A stretch of 64,000 nt of DNA from Sphingomonas sp. Lineage in GTDB: Bacteria; Pseudomonadota; Alphaproteobacteria; Sphingomonadales; Sphingomonadaceae. Shown piece by piece: positions 7,788-16,980 of this stretch. The position numbers and the translations under genes are program-made. The stretch's first letter is position 1. The number at the start of each line of letters is the position of its first letter. The DNA lies in the NCBI RefSeq assembly GCF_004799495.1, contig NZ_SSMY01000012.1, forward strand, positions 113,344-177,343. Reading direction: 5' to 3'. Under the pieces are notes generated by a model. The model saw only the letters and a program-made list of their open reading frames with translations. It ran no database searches and had not been told where the DNA came from.

Positions 7788-8987
7788 ATGCGCCGTTGGC
7801 TGCTCCCGCTGCTCGTCCTCCTTCCGGCGCCGCTCGGCGCGGCGATGGCGCCCGCGATGCCCGGGCCGCCATTGCCCGACCGCGCGGTGCTCGCACCCGA
7901 CGCCGAAGCGCAATGGGTGCCGTTCGAGCTGACTCCGGGCAACCAGATCCGTTTCCGCATGACGGTCGATGGGCGCGCCGCGACCGCAATCCTCGACACC
8001 GGGTTCAGCCAATCGGTGATCTCGCGTCGCTGGGCGACCAGCGCGGGGCTGCGCATCGCCAATGGCGGGGTCGGCGTCGGGGTCGGCGGATCGGTCGCGA
8101 TGGGCCAGGTCAACGGGCGCACGCTGGTGATCGGTGGCCTTACCAGGACCGGCGGCCGGCTCGGCGTGCTCGATTTGCCGGACAGCGCGACTGGCGGCGA
8201 TACCGCGATCGACGCGGTGATCGGCAGCGACATCCTGCGCGCCTATGCGCTCGATATCGATTTTTCCGCGCGGCGGTTCCGCCTGCTGCCGAGCGGGCGC
8301 CTGCCCTTTGCGGGGCAGAGCGCACCACTGTCGCTGTCGGGCCGCGACCAGCTGTATATCAGCGAACTGCGCGTCGACGGCACGCGGCTGCGCCCGATGA
8401 TCGTCGACACCGGCGACGGGGCGACGATCGCGGTGTCGGCGGAAGCGTGGGGGGCGCTCGGCGCGGCGGGGCCGGCGACGACGACCACCGTGTCGTACAG
8501 CGTCGCCGGCGCGGTGCAGTCCGGCCTTGCGGTGCTGCCCGAGGTCGCGGTGGGCGATGCGGCACTGCGCCAGGCCGAGACGCTGATCGAGCCCGGCGGC
8601 GGTTTTTCGGCGCGGATGGGCGCGTCGGGGCGGATCGGGATCGGGTTCCTCCAGCGCTTTCGCGTACTGCTCGACCCGCGCGCCGGACGGATGGTGATGG
8701 CGCCGACGCCCGATACCGATCGTCCGCCGCTGCGCTCGACCAGCGGACTGTTGCTCTCGACCCAGCCCGACCGGTTGCGCGTGCTCCACGTGATGCGCGG
8801 CGGTCCCGCGGCGGCGGGCGGGTGGCAGGCAGGCGACGAAATCTGCAGCGTCGACGGCACCGCGATCTCTGCAGCCTATGCGCGCGACCCGATCGCCCTG
8901 TGGCAAGTCGCCGCCCCCGGGCGAGTGGTGCGGCTCGGACTGTGCGGCGGCCCGGTCCGCGCGCTGACGCTCAGGAACTTCTACTAG
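7788..8987 (+). CDS. retropepsin-like aspartyl protease with C-terminal PDZ
   Basis: The 399-residue protein starts with a signal peptide (residues 1-18). It has two aspartyl-protease-type motifs in one chain: ILDTGFSQ (about residues 67-74) and IVDTGDGA (about 205-212), each followed by a beta-rich stretch, so a pseudo-symmetric active site could form inside one polypeptide. The last ~90 residues look like a PDZ domain: a GLLLSTQPDRLRVLHV strand, then GGPAAAGGWQAGDEICSVDG. The expected location is the periplasm. Related single-chain bacterial proteases are known, but the substrate is not. It is transcribed alone, toward a small membrane-protein gene. Confidence 0.8.
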   Translation: MRRWLLPLLVLLPAPLGAAMAPAMPGPPLPDRAVLAPDAEAQWVPFELTPGNQIRFRMTVDGRAATAILDTGFSQSVISRRWATSAGLRIANGGVGVGVGGSVAMGQVNGRTLVIGGLTRTGGRLGVLDLPDSATGGDTAIDAVIGSDILRAYALDIDFSARRFRLLPSGRLPFAGQSAPLSLSGRDQLYISELRVDGTRLRPMIVDTGDGATIAVSAEAWGALGAAGPATTTTVSYSVAGAVQSGLAVLPEVAVGDAALRQAETLIEPGGGFSARMGASGRIGIGFLQRFRVLLDPRAGRMVMAPTPDTDRPPLRSTSGLLLSTQPDRLRVLHVMRGGPAAAGGWQAGDEICSVDGTAISAAYARDPIALWQVAAPGRVVRLGLCGGPVRALTLRNFY

Positions 8988-9181
8988 AGATTGAAGGCGA
9001 CGCTGACGGCGATGATCGCCGCGATCAGCGCGAAGACCTGAACGCTGCGCCAGTCGAGCAACGCCACGCGGTCGAGGTCGTCGCGTTTCCGGTGCCGCCA
9101 GTCGATCACCCCCGCGATCACAGCAACGACGAGCGCGAGCGCGACCGCGCCTTCGGCGATCTCCTTCCCCGACCAATCCAT
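8984..9181 (-). CDS. small two-helix membrane protein
   Basis: This 65-residue protein has two hydrophobic segments (about residues 9-25 and 47-64) with a charged connector (DWRHRKRDDLDRVALLDW). It lies four bases downstream of phaR on the same strand and is almost certainly co-transcribed with it. Its stop overlaps the stop region of the convergent aspartyl protease by four bases. Function unknown. Confidence 0.6.
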   Translation of the reverse strand: MDWSGKEIAEGAVALALVVAVIAGVIDWRHRKRDDLDRVALLDWRSVQVFALIAAIIAVSVAFNL

Positions 9182-9185
9182 CGAC

Positions 9186-9737
9186 TCAGTGGCCGAGCTT
9201 CTCGATCTTTTCTTGCAGCCGTGCGAGCTCGGCCTTGAGCGCGGCGACATCCTCGCCGTTGCCCGTCGCCGGCGCGGCGGGTTCGGCGCCCGCACCCGGC
9301 TTGAACGCCTTGGTCGCGGCCTCGAACATCTGCATGTTGCGCTTGGCGATCTCCGCGAAGGGCGAGTTGGCGAACGCGCCCTCGACCGCGGTCTTGAACT
9401 GTTCGTGGTTGCGGCGGAAGCTTTCCATCGACGCTTCGAGGTAGCCCGGCACCATCGCCTGCATCGAATCGCCGTACATCGCGATCAGCTGGCGGAGGAA
9501 ATTGACCGGCAGCATCGTCTGCCCGCGGCTTTCCTCCTCCATGATGATCTGGGTCAAGACATTGTGCGTGATGTCCTCGTCGGTCTTGGCGTCGACCACC
9601 TTGAAGTCGCGCCCCTCGCGCGTCATCGCCGCGAGGTGATCGAGCGTGATGTAGGACGAGCTTTCGGTGTTGTAGAGCCGCCGGTTGGCGTATTTCTTGA
9701 TGATCACCGGGCCGTCACCCGCACCGTGCTTTTTCAT
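9186..9737 (-). CDS. phaR: polyhydroxyalkanoate synthesis repressor PhaR
   Basis: This 183-residue protein matches PhaR: an N-terminal PHB-accumulation regulatory domain (IIKKYANRRLYNTESSSYITL, residues 11-31, and the following segment ending TQIIMEEE) that binds DNA and nascent PHB granules, then a helical middle, an Ala/Pro-rich linker and a C-terminal coiled coil. PhaR represses phasin and its own gene and is released when polymer forms. ATG 9737 is chosen because it starts directly at the conserved domain; the longer upstream frame crosses the promoter region. It is divergent from phaA. No phasin gene is in the window. Confidence 0.93.
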   Translation of the reverse strand: MKKHGAGDGPVIIKKYANRRLYNTESSSYITLDHLAAMTREGRDFKVVDAKTDEDITHNVLTQIIMEEESRGQTMLPVNFLRQLIAMYGDSMQAMVPGYLEASMESFRRNHEQFKTAVEGAFANSPFAEIAKRNMQMFEAATKAFKPGAGAEPAAPATGNGEDVAALKAELARLQEKIEKLGH

Positions 9738-9790
9738 GGTCGACCGCCCCTGAAGATGTCGGGACCGGTTATAGCCGATGTTTGACGCAC

Positions 9791-9829
9791 CGCAACATGT
9801 TGCGCCGCATGGGTGCAGCATGACGCTGC
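9791..9829. promoter_or_regulatory. candidate PhaR operator between phaR and phaA
   Basis: The divergent promoter region holds a perfect 14-base palindrome CGCAACATGTTGCG (9791-9804) and, ten bases on, the inverted repeat GCAGC-N5-GCTGC (9815-9829). Known PhaR sites in other alphaproteobacteria are TGC/GCA-rich inverted repeats, so both are good candidates for autoregulation and control of phaA. Confidence 0.5.
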
Positions 9830-9919
9830 GGTAACCATGCCGGGCCGCCATTGTGCAACTGCGCTGGCGATGACGCCGCGACGGCGCTAGAAGACGCGCC
9901 GCAACCCGAGGAGCCTCCC

Positions 9920-11092
9920 ATGTCCGATGTCGTCATCACCGCCGCCAAGCGCACCCCCGTGGGCAGCTTTCTGGGCGCGTTCGCGAGCGTGCCCGCGCAC
10001 GAGCTCGGCCGCGTCGCGATCGAGGCAGCCTTGGCGCAGGCCGGCGTGCGCGGCGCCGAAGTATCGGAAGTTATCCTGGGGCAAGTGCTGACCGCCGGGC
10101 AGGGCCAGAACCCCGCACGGCAAGCGTCGATGGCGGCGGGCGTGCCCAAGGAAGTGCCCGCCTGGGGCGTCAACCAGGTGTGTGGCTCCGGCTTGCGCGC
10201 GGTCGCGCTGGCGGCGCAGGCGGTCGCGACCGGTGACGCGACGATCGTCGTCGCGGGCGGGCAGGAAAGTATGTCGCTGTCGGCGCACGCGCAGAATTTG
10301 CGCGGCGGAACCAAGATGGGCGACGTCAGCCTGGTCGACACGATGATCAAGGATGGCCTGACCGACGTATTCAACGGCTATCACATGGGGATCACCGCCG
10401 AGAATCTCGCCGAGCAATATCAGGTCACCCGAGGCGAGCAGGACGAATTCTCGGTCGCCAGCCAGAACAAGGCCGAAGCGGCGCGTGGGAGCGGCAAGTT
10501 CAAGGACGAAATCGCCGCGGTGACGGTGAGGGGCCGCAAGGGCGACACGATCGTCGAGGACGACGAATATATCCGCGCCGGGGTGACAATCGACAGCGTG
10601 TCGGGCGTTCGCCCCGCGTTCAAGAAGGACGGGACGGTCACCGCCGCCAACGCATCGGGGCTGAACGACGGCGCCGCCGCGCTAGTCGTGATGAGTCGCG
10701 AAGAAGCCGAGCGGCGCGGCGCGCCGATCCTCGCGACCATCAAGTCGTGGGCGTCGGCCGGCGTCGACCCGTCGATAATGGGGATCGGCCCGGTCCCCGC
10801 TTCGAAGCGCGCGCTCGAAAAGGCCGGCTGGAGCATCGCCGATCTCGATTTGATCGAGGCCAACGAAGCCTTCGCCGCGCAGGCGCTGTCGGTGGGCAAG
10901 GAACTCGGCTGGGACGCCGACAAGGTCAACGTCAACGGCGGCGCGATCGCGATCGGCCACCCGATCGGCGCGTCGGGCGCGCGCGTGCTGACGACGCTGA
11001 TCTACGAAATGCAGAAGCGCGGCGCGAAGAAAGGCTTGGCGACGCTCTGCATCGGCGGCGGCATGGGCATCGCGATGTGCATCGAGCGGTAA
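9920..11092 (+). CDS. phaA: acetyl-CoA acetyltransferase (beta-ketothiolase)
   Basis: This 390-residue thiolase condenses two acetyl-CoA to acetoacetyl-CoA (or the reverse), the first step of PHB synthesis. The acylated cysteine is in [11 protein letters not shown] (about residue 89), the NEAFAAQ and [11 protein letters not shown] catalytic loops are intact, and the second cysteine is in [11 protein letters not shown]. The start ATG has a GAGGAG ribosome site seven bases upstream. No phaB reductase follows, so the next step must be encoded elsewhere or the thiolase may serve general fatty-acid metabolism. Divergence from phaR supports the PHA role. Confidence 0.93.
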   Translation: MSDVVITAAKRTPVGSFLGAFASVPAHELGRVAIEAALAQAGVRGAEVSEVILGQVLTAGQGQNPARQASMAAGVPKEVPAWGVNQVCGSGLRAVALAAQAVATGDATIVVAGGQESMSLSAHAQNLRGGTKMGDVSLVDTMIKDGLTDVFNGYHMGITAENLAEQYQVTRGEQDEFSVASQNKAEAARGSGKFKDEIAAVTVRGRKGDTIVEDDEYIRAGVTIDSVSGVRPAFKKDGTVTAANASGLNDGAAALVVMSREEAERRGAPILATIKSWASAGVDPSIMGIGPVPASKRALEKAGWSIADLDLIEANEAFAAQALSVGKELGWDADKVNVNGGAIAIGHPIGASGARVLTTLIYEMQKRGAKKGLATLCIGGGMGIAMCIER

Positions 11093-11295
11093 GAGAATAC
11101 CGCTATATTACAGCAGCTTGCTTGTAATTCGCCAGTTCAGCTGTCCTATCGTGGCATAATTGCTACAATTTGATACAAATTACGACATCTCTGACATAAT
11201 GTCTGGGCTTGGGCTTGCGCCTGCAAGCCAAAACGGTTCTGGTTCACGCTGACGGTACTGGGGGAGTACCGATTTCACCTTCAGGGGGTTTCAGC
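11093..11295 (+). promoter_or_regulatory. A/T-rich promoter and leader of the TonB receptor
   Basis: The first ~110 bases are clearly A/T-rich against the surroundings and probably contain the promoter. Near the gene, CGGTACT-GGGGG-AGTACCG (11253-11271) forms a perfect 7-base-pair hairpin with a five-G loop. The ribosome site (CAGGGGG, about 11282-11288) lies ten bases downstream of that hairpin, so the hairpin could influence ribosome access. Confidence 0.4.
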
Positions 11296-14200
11296 ATGAA
11301 TATTTCACGCCTTTTGTCGGCGACGGCGCTCGTATCGTGCGGCCTGCTCGCGCCGCAATTCGCTTACGGCGCCGACAAGCCCGCCGGTCCGGCAGCGGCC
11401 GCGCCGGCGCCGCAGACCACGCCCAATTGCGATCCCGCGCAGGATCCGAACTGCCAAGCGACCGACGACAAGTCCGACGCCGAAATCGTCATCACCGGAT
11501 CGCGCATCCGCCGTCCGAACCTCGAATCGACCGTGCCGATCACGTCGGTCCAGGGCGAATCGTTCTTCCAGAACGGCCAGACCAGCATCGGCGATGCGCT
11601 GAACGAACTGCCGCAGCTGCGCAGCACCTTCGCGCAGACCAACCCGGGACTCGGCATCGGTATCGCCGGCCTCAACCTGCTCGACCTTCGCGGCCTCGGC
11701 ACGCAGCGCACGCTGGTGCTGGTCAACGGCCGCCGCCACGTCCCGGCGGACATCCTGAACAACGCGGTGTCGGTCGACACCAACTCCATCTCCGCCGACC
11801 TGATCGAGCGCGTCGATATCGTGACGGGCGGCAACTCCGCCGTGTACGGCTCGGACGCGATCGCCGGCGTGGTCAACTTCGTGCTGCGTCGCGACTTCAA
11901 CGGGCTTCAGGTGCGCGGCCAGGCCGGCGTCACTGGCCAGGGCTATGGCGGTAACCAGTTCGTCTCGGCGATGTACGGCAAGAACTTCGCCGACGGCCGC
12001 GGCAACATCACGCTGCAGGGCGAGTATACGCGCAGCGAGCGCGTGTTCGCGTCCGACGTCGACGCCTTCCGCGTCAACCGCAACTTCGCGACGGTCGATG
12101 CCGACGGCGGCTCGGGCATCGTCAACGGCGGCGACGGCTACACCGATAACGCGCTGTTCAACGACCTGCGCAGCACGACGATCTATTATGGTGGTCTGGT
12201 GCCGATCAACCAGCGCAACGTGCCGAACGCCGGCGCGTGCGGCAATGCGACGACCGCCGCCAATGGCCCGCCCAATACCGCCGGTACGGCGTTCAACTGC
12301 ACCTACCTGTTCGCCGATAACGGCCGCCTGATCGCGCAGACGGGCACGCGCTTCGGCACGGGCCTCAACAGCGGCATCAACGGCGGCAACGGTCAAACCG
12401 GCCGCGAGGCCGAGACCGTGTCGGTCCTGCCGCAGAACCAGCGCTACGGCTTCAACCTGCTCGGCCATTACGAGTTCGACAAGGCGCTGGAATTCTTCGT
12501 CGAGGCCAAGTGGAACCGCGTGAAGACGGTCGGCAACAACGCCGGCCCGTCGTTCAACCAGGGCACCGGTGGCACGACCGACTTCCGTGAGCGCCCGCGG
12601 CTCGACAACCCGTTTCTCAACCCGGCCGACCGCACCACGCTGGCGAACCTGATCCTCGCCTCGGGCTGTCGCACCGACTTGCAGGTGATTTGCCCGGCGG
12701 CTGGCAACCTGACCGCGACCGACATCGCCAACATCAACAACGGCAGCTTCCGCTTCGTCGATGCGCGCAATCTGCTCGACGTGGGCCTGCGCGACGAGCA
12801 CTTCCAGCGCGATACCTATCGCGTGGTCGCCGGCTTCCGCGGGACGTTCAACGACGACTGGAGCTACGAACTGTCGGCCAATTACGGCCAGTTCCGCGAA
12901 TCGACCACGACCAGCGGTTATATCGACCGCCAGCGGTTCGCGCTGGCGATGGACGCCGGCCGCAACCCGGTCACCGGGCAGATCCAGTGCCGCTCGCAAT
13001 TCGATCCGGCGTCGGCGGTCCAGCTGTCGGGCTTCTCCCCGTCGCCCGATCCCGCCAGCGCCGCGACGGCCGCGTACAATGCGGCGAACGCCGCGCGCCT
13101 CGCGGCGGACATCGCCGCCTGCGTTCCGTACAATCCGTTCGGCACGCCGGACAACACCGCCTCGATCAACTATTTCTCGCGGACCTTCACGGTCCGGGCG
13201 GGCCTGAGCCAGTTCGTGGGTTCGGGCTTCGTGTCAGGCGACCTGAGCCAGTTGTTCGAACTGCCCGGCGGCCCGGTCAGCTTCGCGATCGGCGGCGAGT
13301 ATCGGCGTGAAACGGCCTTCTACAAGCAGGATCCGTTCGTCGTCGGCGGCTTTACCAACGGTGTGTCGATCCCGCCGTTCGTGCCGAAGCCGTTCGAAGT
13401 GAAGGAAGCCTATGGCGAACTTCGCATTCCGGTGCTGAAGGATATGCCGTTCTTCGATGAACTGACGATCAGCGGCGCGGGCCGCGTGTCGGGGTATCAG
13501 GGCAAGGCCGGCACGGTCTGGACGTACAACGCCGGCGTCGATTACGCGCCGATCAAGGACATCCGGTTCCGCGCCAATTACAGCCGCGCGGTGCGCGCGC
13601 CGAACGTGTCGGAAACCGGCTTCCCGCTGGTGCCGAACTTTTCGAACGGCTTCGTCGATCCGTGCAACCCGGCGCAAATCGGCAGCGGCATTCGCAAGAC
13701 CAATTGTCAGACCGATCTGGGCCCGCTGCTCGCCAACCTGACGGACATCACCCAGTCGCTGCCGATCGTCAGCGGGTCGAACCCCAACCTGAACGTCGAA
13801 AAGTCCGATTCATACACCTATGGCGTGGTCGTCCAGCCGCGTTTCATCCGCGGGATGAGCCTGTCGGTCGACTATTATAACATCAAGGTGAACGGGGTCA
13901 TCGCGACGATCGCGCCGCAGACGATCGTCAACCAATGCTATGATTCGGCGACGCTGAACAACATCTACTGTGCGCTGTTCACGCGCTATCGCGGGACCGG
14001 CCCGGGCCCGCTCGGCGAAGTGCCGGGACGCATCCTGGGCAACTCGCTGACCAACGTGCCGCTCAACTTCGCCAAGCGCGTCCGCCGCGGCATCGACGTC
14101 AACTTCGACTATCGCCACGACTTCGGCGGGGTCGCGCTGGATACCAGCCTCGTCTATGTCCACAGCCTGACGAACAGCAACTATCAGGATCCGACCAACC

Positions 14201-14607
14201 CGGCGTTCGAAACGCGTATCCTCGACCAGCTCGGCGATCCGCAGGACGAGTTCCGGTGGGATGTGGCGATCGGCGTGAAGCCGTTCACCTTCGGCTACCG
14301 GATGCACTATATCGGGCCGCAGTGGCGCGCCGCCTATGCGACGACGCACACGATCAACGGCCTGCCGCCGAGCAACATCGATGCCTTCCCGACGCTGAAG
14401 TATCCGGGCGTCTTCTACAACGACATCCGTCTCGACATCGATGTCGGCAAGGGTCGTACCGGCGGCAAGCTGAAGTTCTACATGGGCATCGACAACGTGC
14501 TCAACCAGGGCGTGCCGGACGGCGCGACCACGGCGACGGGCACCGGCAGCGCGATTTTCGAATATCGTGGCCGCAGCTTCTACGCGGGGTTCAAGGCGAA
14601 CTTCTGA
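11296..14607 (+). CDS. TonB-dependent outer-membrane receptor
   Basis: This 1103-residue protein has a signal peptide (MNISRLLSATALVSCGLLA..., cleavage near residue 26), a Pro/Ala/Cys linker, a TonB-box-like EIVITGSRIRR (about residues 64-74), a plug domain (SVYGSDAIAGVVNFVLRRDF) and a long beta-barrel ending in a C-terminal aromatic strand (SFYAGFKANF). It imports a substrate through the outer membrane with TonB energy. Size and cysteine-bearing extracellular loops fit the large Sphingomonas receptors that often take up carbohydrates or peptides; no degradative gene neighbours it, so the substrate is open. ATG 11296 follows a CAGGGGG ribosome site. Confidence 0.93.
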   Translation: MNISRLLSATALVSCGLLAPQFAYGADKPAGPAAAAPAPQTTPNCDPAQDPNCQATDDKSDAEIVITGSRIRRPNLESTVPITSVQGESFFQNGQTSIGDALNELPQLRSTFAQTNPGLGIGIAGLNLLDLRGLGTQRTLVLVNGRRHVPADILNNAVSVDTNSISADLIERVDIVTGGNSAVYGSDAIAGVVNFVLRRDFNGLQVRGQAGVTGQGYGGNQFVSAMYGKNFADGRGNITLQGEYTRSERVFASDVDAFRVNRNFATVDADGGSGIVNGGDGYTDNALFNDLRSTTIYYGGLVPINQRNVPNAGACGNATTAANGPPNTAGTAFNCTYLFADNGRLIAQTGTRFGTGLNSGINGGNGQTGREAETVSVLPQNQRYGFNLLGHYEFDKALEFFVEAKWNRVKTVGNNAGPSFNQGTGGTTDFRERPRLDNPFLNPADRTTLANLILASGCRTDLQVICPAAGNLTATDIANINNGSFRFVDARNLLDVGLRDEHFQRDTYRVVAGFRGTFNDDWSYELSANYGQFRESTTTSGYIDRQRFALAMDAGRNPVTGQIQCRSQFDPASAVQLSGFSPSPDPASAATAAYNAANAARLAADIAACVPYNPFGTPDNTASINYFSRTFTVRAGLSQFVGSGFVSGDLSQLFELPGGPVSFAIGGEYRRETAFYKQDPFVVGGFTNGVSIPPFVPKPFEVKEAYGELRIPVLKDMPFFDELTISGAGRVSGYQGKAGTVWTYNAGVDYAPIKDIRFRANYSRAVRAPNVSETGFPLVPNFSNGFVDPCNPAQIGSGIRKTNCQTDLGPLLANLTDITQSLPIVSGSNPNLNVEKSDSYTYGVVVQPRFIRGMSLSVDYYNIKVNGVIATIAPQTIVNQCYDSATLNNIYCALFTRYRGTGPGPLGEVPGRILGNSLTNVPLNFAKRVRRGIDVNFDYRHDFGGVALDTSLVYVHSLTNSNYQDPTNPAFETRILDQLGDPQDEFRWDVAIGVKPFTFGYRMHYIGPQWRAAYATTHTINGLPPSNIDAFPTLKYPGVFYNDIRLDIDVGKGRTGGKLKFYMGIDNVLNQGVPDGATTATGTGSAIFEYRGRSFYAGFKANF

Positions 14608-14627
14608 TCGGTCACGATCGGTTGCAT

Positions 14628-14657
14628 GGGGCGGGGGGAAACCCCCGCCCTTTTTTT
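14628..14657 (+). terminator. intrinsic terminator of the TonB receptor
   Basis: A GGGCGGGGG/CCCCCGCCC stem with a short A-rich loop is followed directly by seven T, 20 bases after the receptor stop codon. Confidence 0.9.
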
Positions 14658-14666
14658 GCCTCGCGT

Positions 14667-15695
14667 TCAGCCCGTCCGATCGAAGCGGCTGCCCAATCCC
14701 GTCAGCAATTCATATTGCGACATGCCCGACGCCGCCGACGCGCGCGGCAGGTCGTAGTCGATCTCGAGCCAGTCGCCCTCGGCGACCGGCTGGCCGGTCA
14801 CGCCGACCGCGATCAAATCCATCGACACGCGCCCGAGCACGGGCAGCGTCGCGCCGCCGAGCAACGCCTGGCCTCTTCCGGAAAAGCCGCGCCAGTAGCC
14901 GTCGGCATAGCCGATGTTGAGGATCGCGACATCGGTGTCGGCGGGCGCGGTCCAGGTCGCGTTGTAGCCGACCGTCTCGCCCGCCGCGACGCGGCGGCGC
15001 TGCAGCACTTGCGCTTGCGGGAACGCGACTTGCGCGATCGCGCCGGCCAGTTCGGGACGCGGCACGCCGCCGTAGAGCGCGAGGCCGGGGCGAGTCAGGT
15101 CGAATGCATAGTCGCCACCCAGCGCGATCCCGGCGGAATTGGCGAGGCTCAGCCGCTCGGCCGTAACGCCCGCCGCCATCGCGACGAAGCGGCCGCGCTG
15201 GTCGCTGTTCTTGGGCGAATCCTCGTCCGCCGACGCCAGGTGGCTCATCAGCACGTCGATCGTCAGGCCATCGAGCGCGCCGGCCGCAAGGTCGTCGCCG
15301 CCCAGCCCCATTCGGTTCATGCCGGTGTCGAGCATCACGTGGCATGGGGCTCCGCCTGCCGCTCGCCACCGCACGGCCTGCGCTGCGGTGCTGATCACCG
15401 GTGTCGCGATTCCCGACAGCGCCGCTGCCATGTCCTCGTCGCGCACGCCGTGGAGCACCGATAATGCGGGCAGGCCGAGCGGCGCCAGCTCCGCGGCTTC
15501 GGCCCAGGTCGCGACGAAGAAATCGCGAGCACCTGCCTTCGCCAGCGTCGTCGCCACCCACGCGGCGCCGAGCCCGTAGCCGTCCGCCTTGATCGCCGCG
15601 CCGCACGCTGCGCTGCCGCTCATCCGCGCGAGCGCGCGCCAATTCGCGGTCAGCGCGTCGGCGTCGCGGCGCAGGCGTAACGGGGCGGCGGTCAT
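14667..15695 (-). CDS. alr: alanine racemase
   Basis: This 342-residue fold-type III PLP enzyme interconverts L- and D-alanine for peptidoglycan. The PLP lysine is K36 in AAIKADGYGLGA, the HVMLDTGMNRMG segment is present, and the second-domain catalytic tyrosine lies in ETVGYNATW. VLGRVSMDLI is the usual C-terminal motif. It lies 40 bases downstream of the TPR gene on the same strand. It is a little shorter than the usual ~360-380. The start at 15695 removes an upstream extension that overlaps the TPR gene's end region. Confidence 0.93.
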   Translation of the reverse strand: MTAAPLRLRRDADALTANWRALARMSGSAACGAAIKADGYGLGAAWVATTLAKAGARDFFVATWAEAAELAPLGLPALSVLHGVRDEDMAAALSGIATPVISTAAQAVRWRAAGGAPCHVMLDTGMNRMGLGGDDLAAGALDGLTIDVLMSHLASADEDSPKNSDQRGRFVAMAAGVTAERLSLANSAGIALGGDYAFDLTRPGLALYGGVPRPELAGAIAQVAFPQAQVLQRRRVAAGETVGYNATWTAPADTDVAILNIGYADGYWRGFSGRGQALLGGATLPVLGRVSMDLIAVGVTGQPVAEGDWLEIDYDLPRASAASGMSQYELLTGLGSRFDRTG

Positions 15696-15735
15696 GCCGC
15701 CCCCTACCCTTGGCGCCGCCGCGACGCCAGCCGCG

Positions 15736-16980
15736 TCAGCGCCAGTAATTGAGCGCCGGCAGCAAGGCGGGGGGCAGCTCGCGCATCCATCGCGCCGCGG
15801 CGATCCGCAAGCCCGGGTCGGCACGCACCGCGTCGTACAGCTTGCCCGGGTCGTTGGTCGTGCGCCACGCCGGCTGGAGCAGCAGGAAGCTGCCCGGCGC
15901 GATCAGCGACGTATCGATATCGGACTTGAGGTACGTCGCCAGCGCCGCCGAATCGCGCGTGCAGAAATAGACGCGGAAGCGCAGCTGGTCGTTGTTCTCG
16001 GTCTTGAAGAACGGGTCGGCCGGCTCGGGCGCGTTGAGCACCGTCGCGAAGGCGGGGCGCGCTTCGTCCGCGCGGCCCAGGCCCTTGAGCGCGCAGCCGC
16101 GAATCCATTCGAACTGGCGGTCGCTGCCGTCGAGCTTTTCGGCGCCGCGCTTACCGCGTTCCTTGCCGCCGTCGAACTGCGCGCGCGCCTCGGTGATCAC
16201 CGCCAGCGCCTCGGCATAGCGGCCGACATTGGCGAGCCCGGCCGCGCGATTGACGTCGATATTGACCCCGAACACGTTTTCACGCCCGATCCGCTCGCGC
16301 GCCTCGGCCAACAGCCTGATCGCTTCGTCGTAGCGCCCCAGCCCGATCAGCAAATTGCCCTCGCGGATCGTCAGGATCACCCATTCCATCTGGTCCCAGT
16401 TCGCCTTGAGGGTGCGCTTCGCGCGCTCGTCCTCCACCAGCTTGAGCGCGCGGTCGGAATAGCCGGCGCGGTACAGCACGTTGGCGAACTGGAGCAGCGC
16501 GCGGGTCGGCGGGCGGACCGTCGAGTCGGCCGAATTCGTCGGCGCGTTGGGCGACGCCATCGCATAGGCGCGCTCGGCCTTGTCGATCGTGCGCTGGCGC
16601 AACAGCCCGAGATCAGGCCCGGTCCAGGCGAGCAGCGGCTCCCACAGGAACGCGAGCCGCCGGTCGGCGAGCAGCCGCAGCGCGGTGTCGGGGTCGCCGA
16701 TCGGCAGGTAGCGCCAGCGCATCTCACCCGGCACGACCCCGCGCACCGCGGCGTCGTCGCCCTTGACGAGCAATTGCACCGGCATCCTGCCCTTGGGACT
16801 TTCGACCTCGCCGCGCGCGATGACGAACGACGCCAGCGGATCCTCCGCCGGCGGCGTCGACACGGGCGGCGCGACCATCGCGGGCGGCGCGAGCGGCGGC
16901 GGCGCGTTCTGCGCGGCCAGCGGCGTGGCGGCCAGCGCCGCGCCGATCATCGTTACGCCGGTTACAATTGCGCGCGTCAT
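15736..16980 (-). CDS. secreted TPR-containing protein
   Basis: This 414-residue protein has a signal peptide (residues 1-23, ending PLAAQ), a Pro-rich stretch and then helix pairs typical of degenerate TPR repeats (for example GNLLIGLGRYDEAIRLLAEARERI and AGLANVGRYAEALAVITEARA). It is probably periplasmic and a protein-interaction factor. The start overlaps the stop of the transporter gene by four bases (ATGA), so the two are coupled. Specific role unknown. Confidence 0.75.
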   Translation of the reverse strand: MTRAIVTGVTMIGAALAATPLAAQNAPPPLAPPAMVAPPVSTPPAEDPLASFVIARGEVESPKGRMPVQLLVKGDDAAVRGVVPGEMRWRYLPIGDPDTALRLLADRRLAFLWEPLLAWTGPDLGLLRQRTIDKAERAYAMASPNAPTNSADSTVRPPTRALLQFANVLYRAGYSDRALKLVEDERAKRTLKANWDQMEWVILTIREGNLLIGLGRYDEAIRLLAEARERIGRENVFGVNIDVNRAAGLANVGRYAEALAVITEARAQFDGGKERGKRGAEKLDGSDRQFEWIRGCALKGLGRADEARPAFATVLNAPEPADPFFKTENNDQLRFRVYFCTRDSAALATYLKSDIDTSLIAPGSFLLLQPAWRTTNDPGKLYDAVRADPGLRIAAARWMRELPPALLPALNYWR

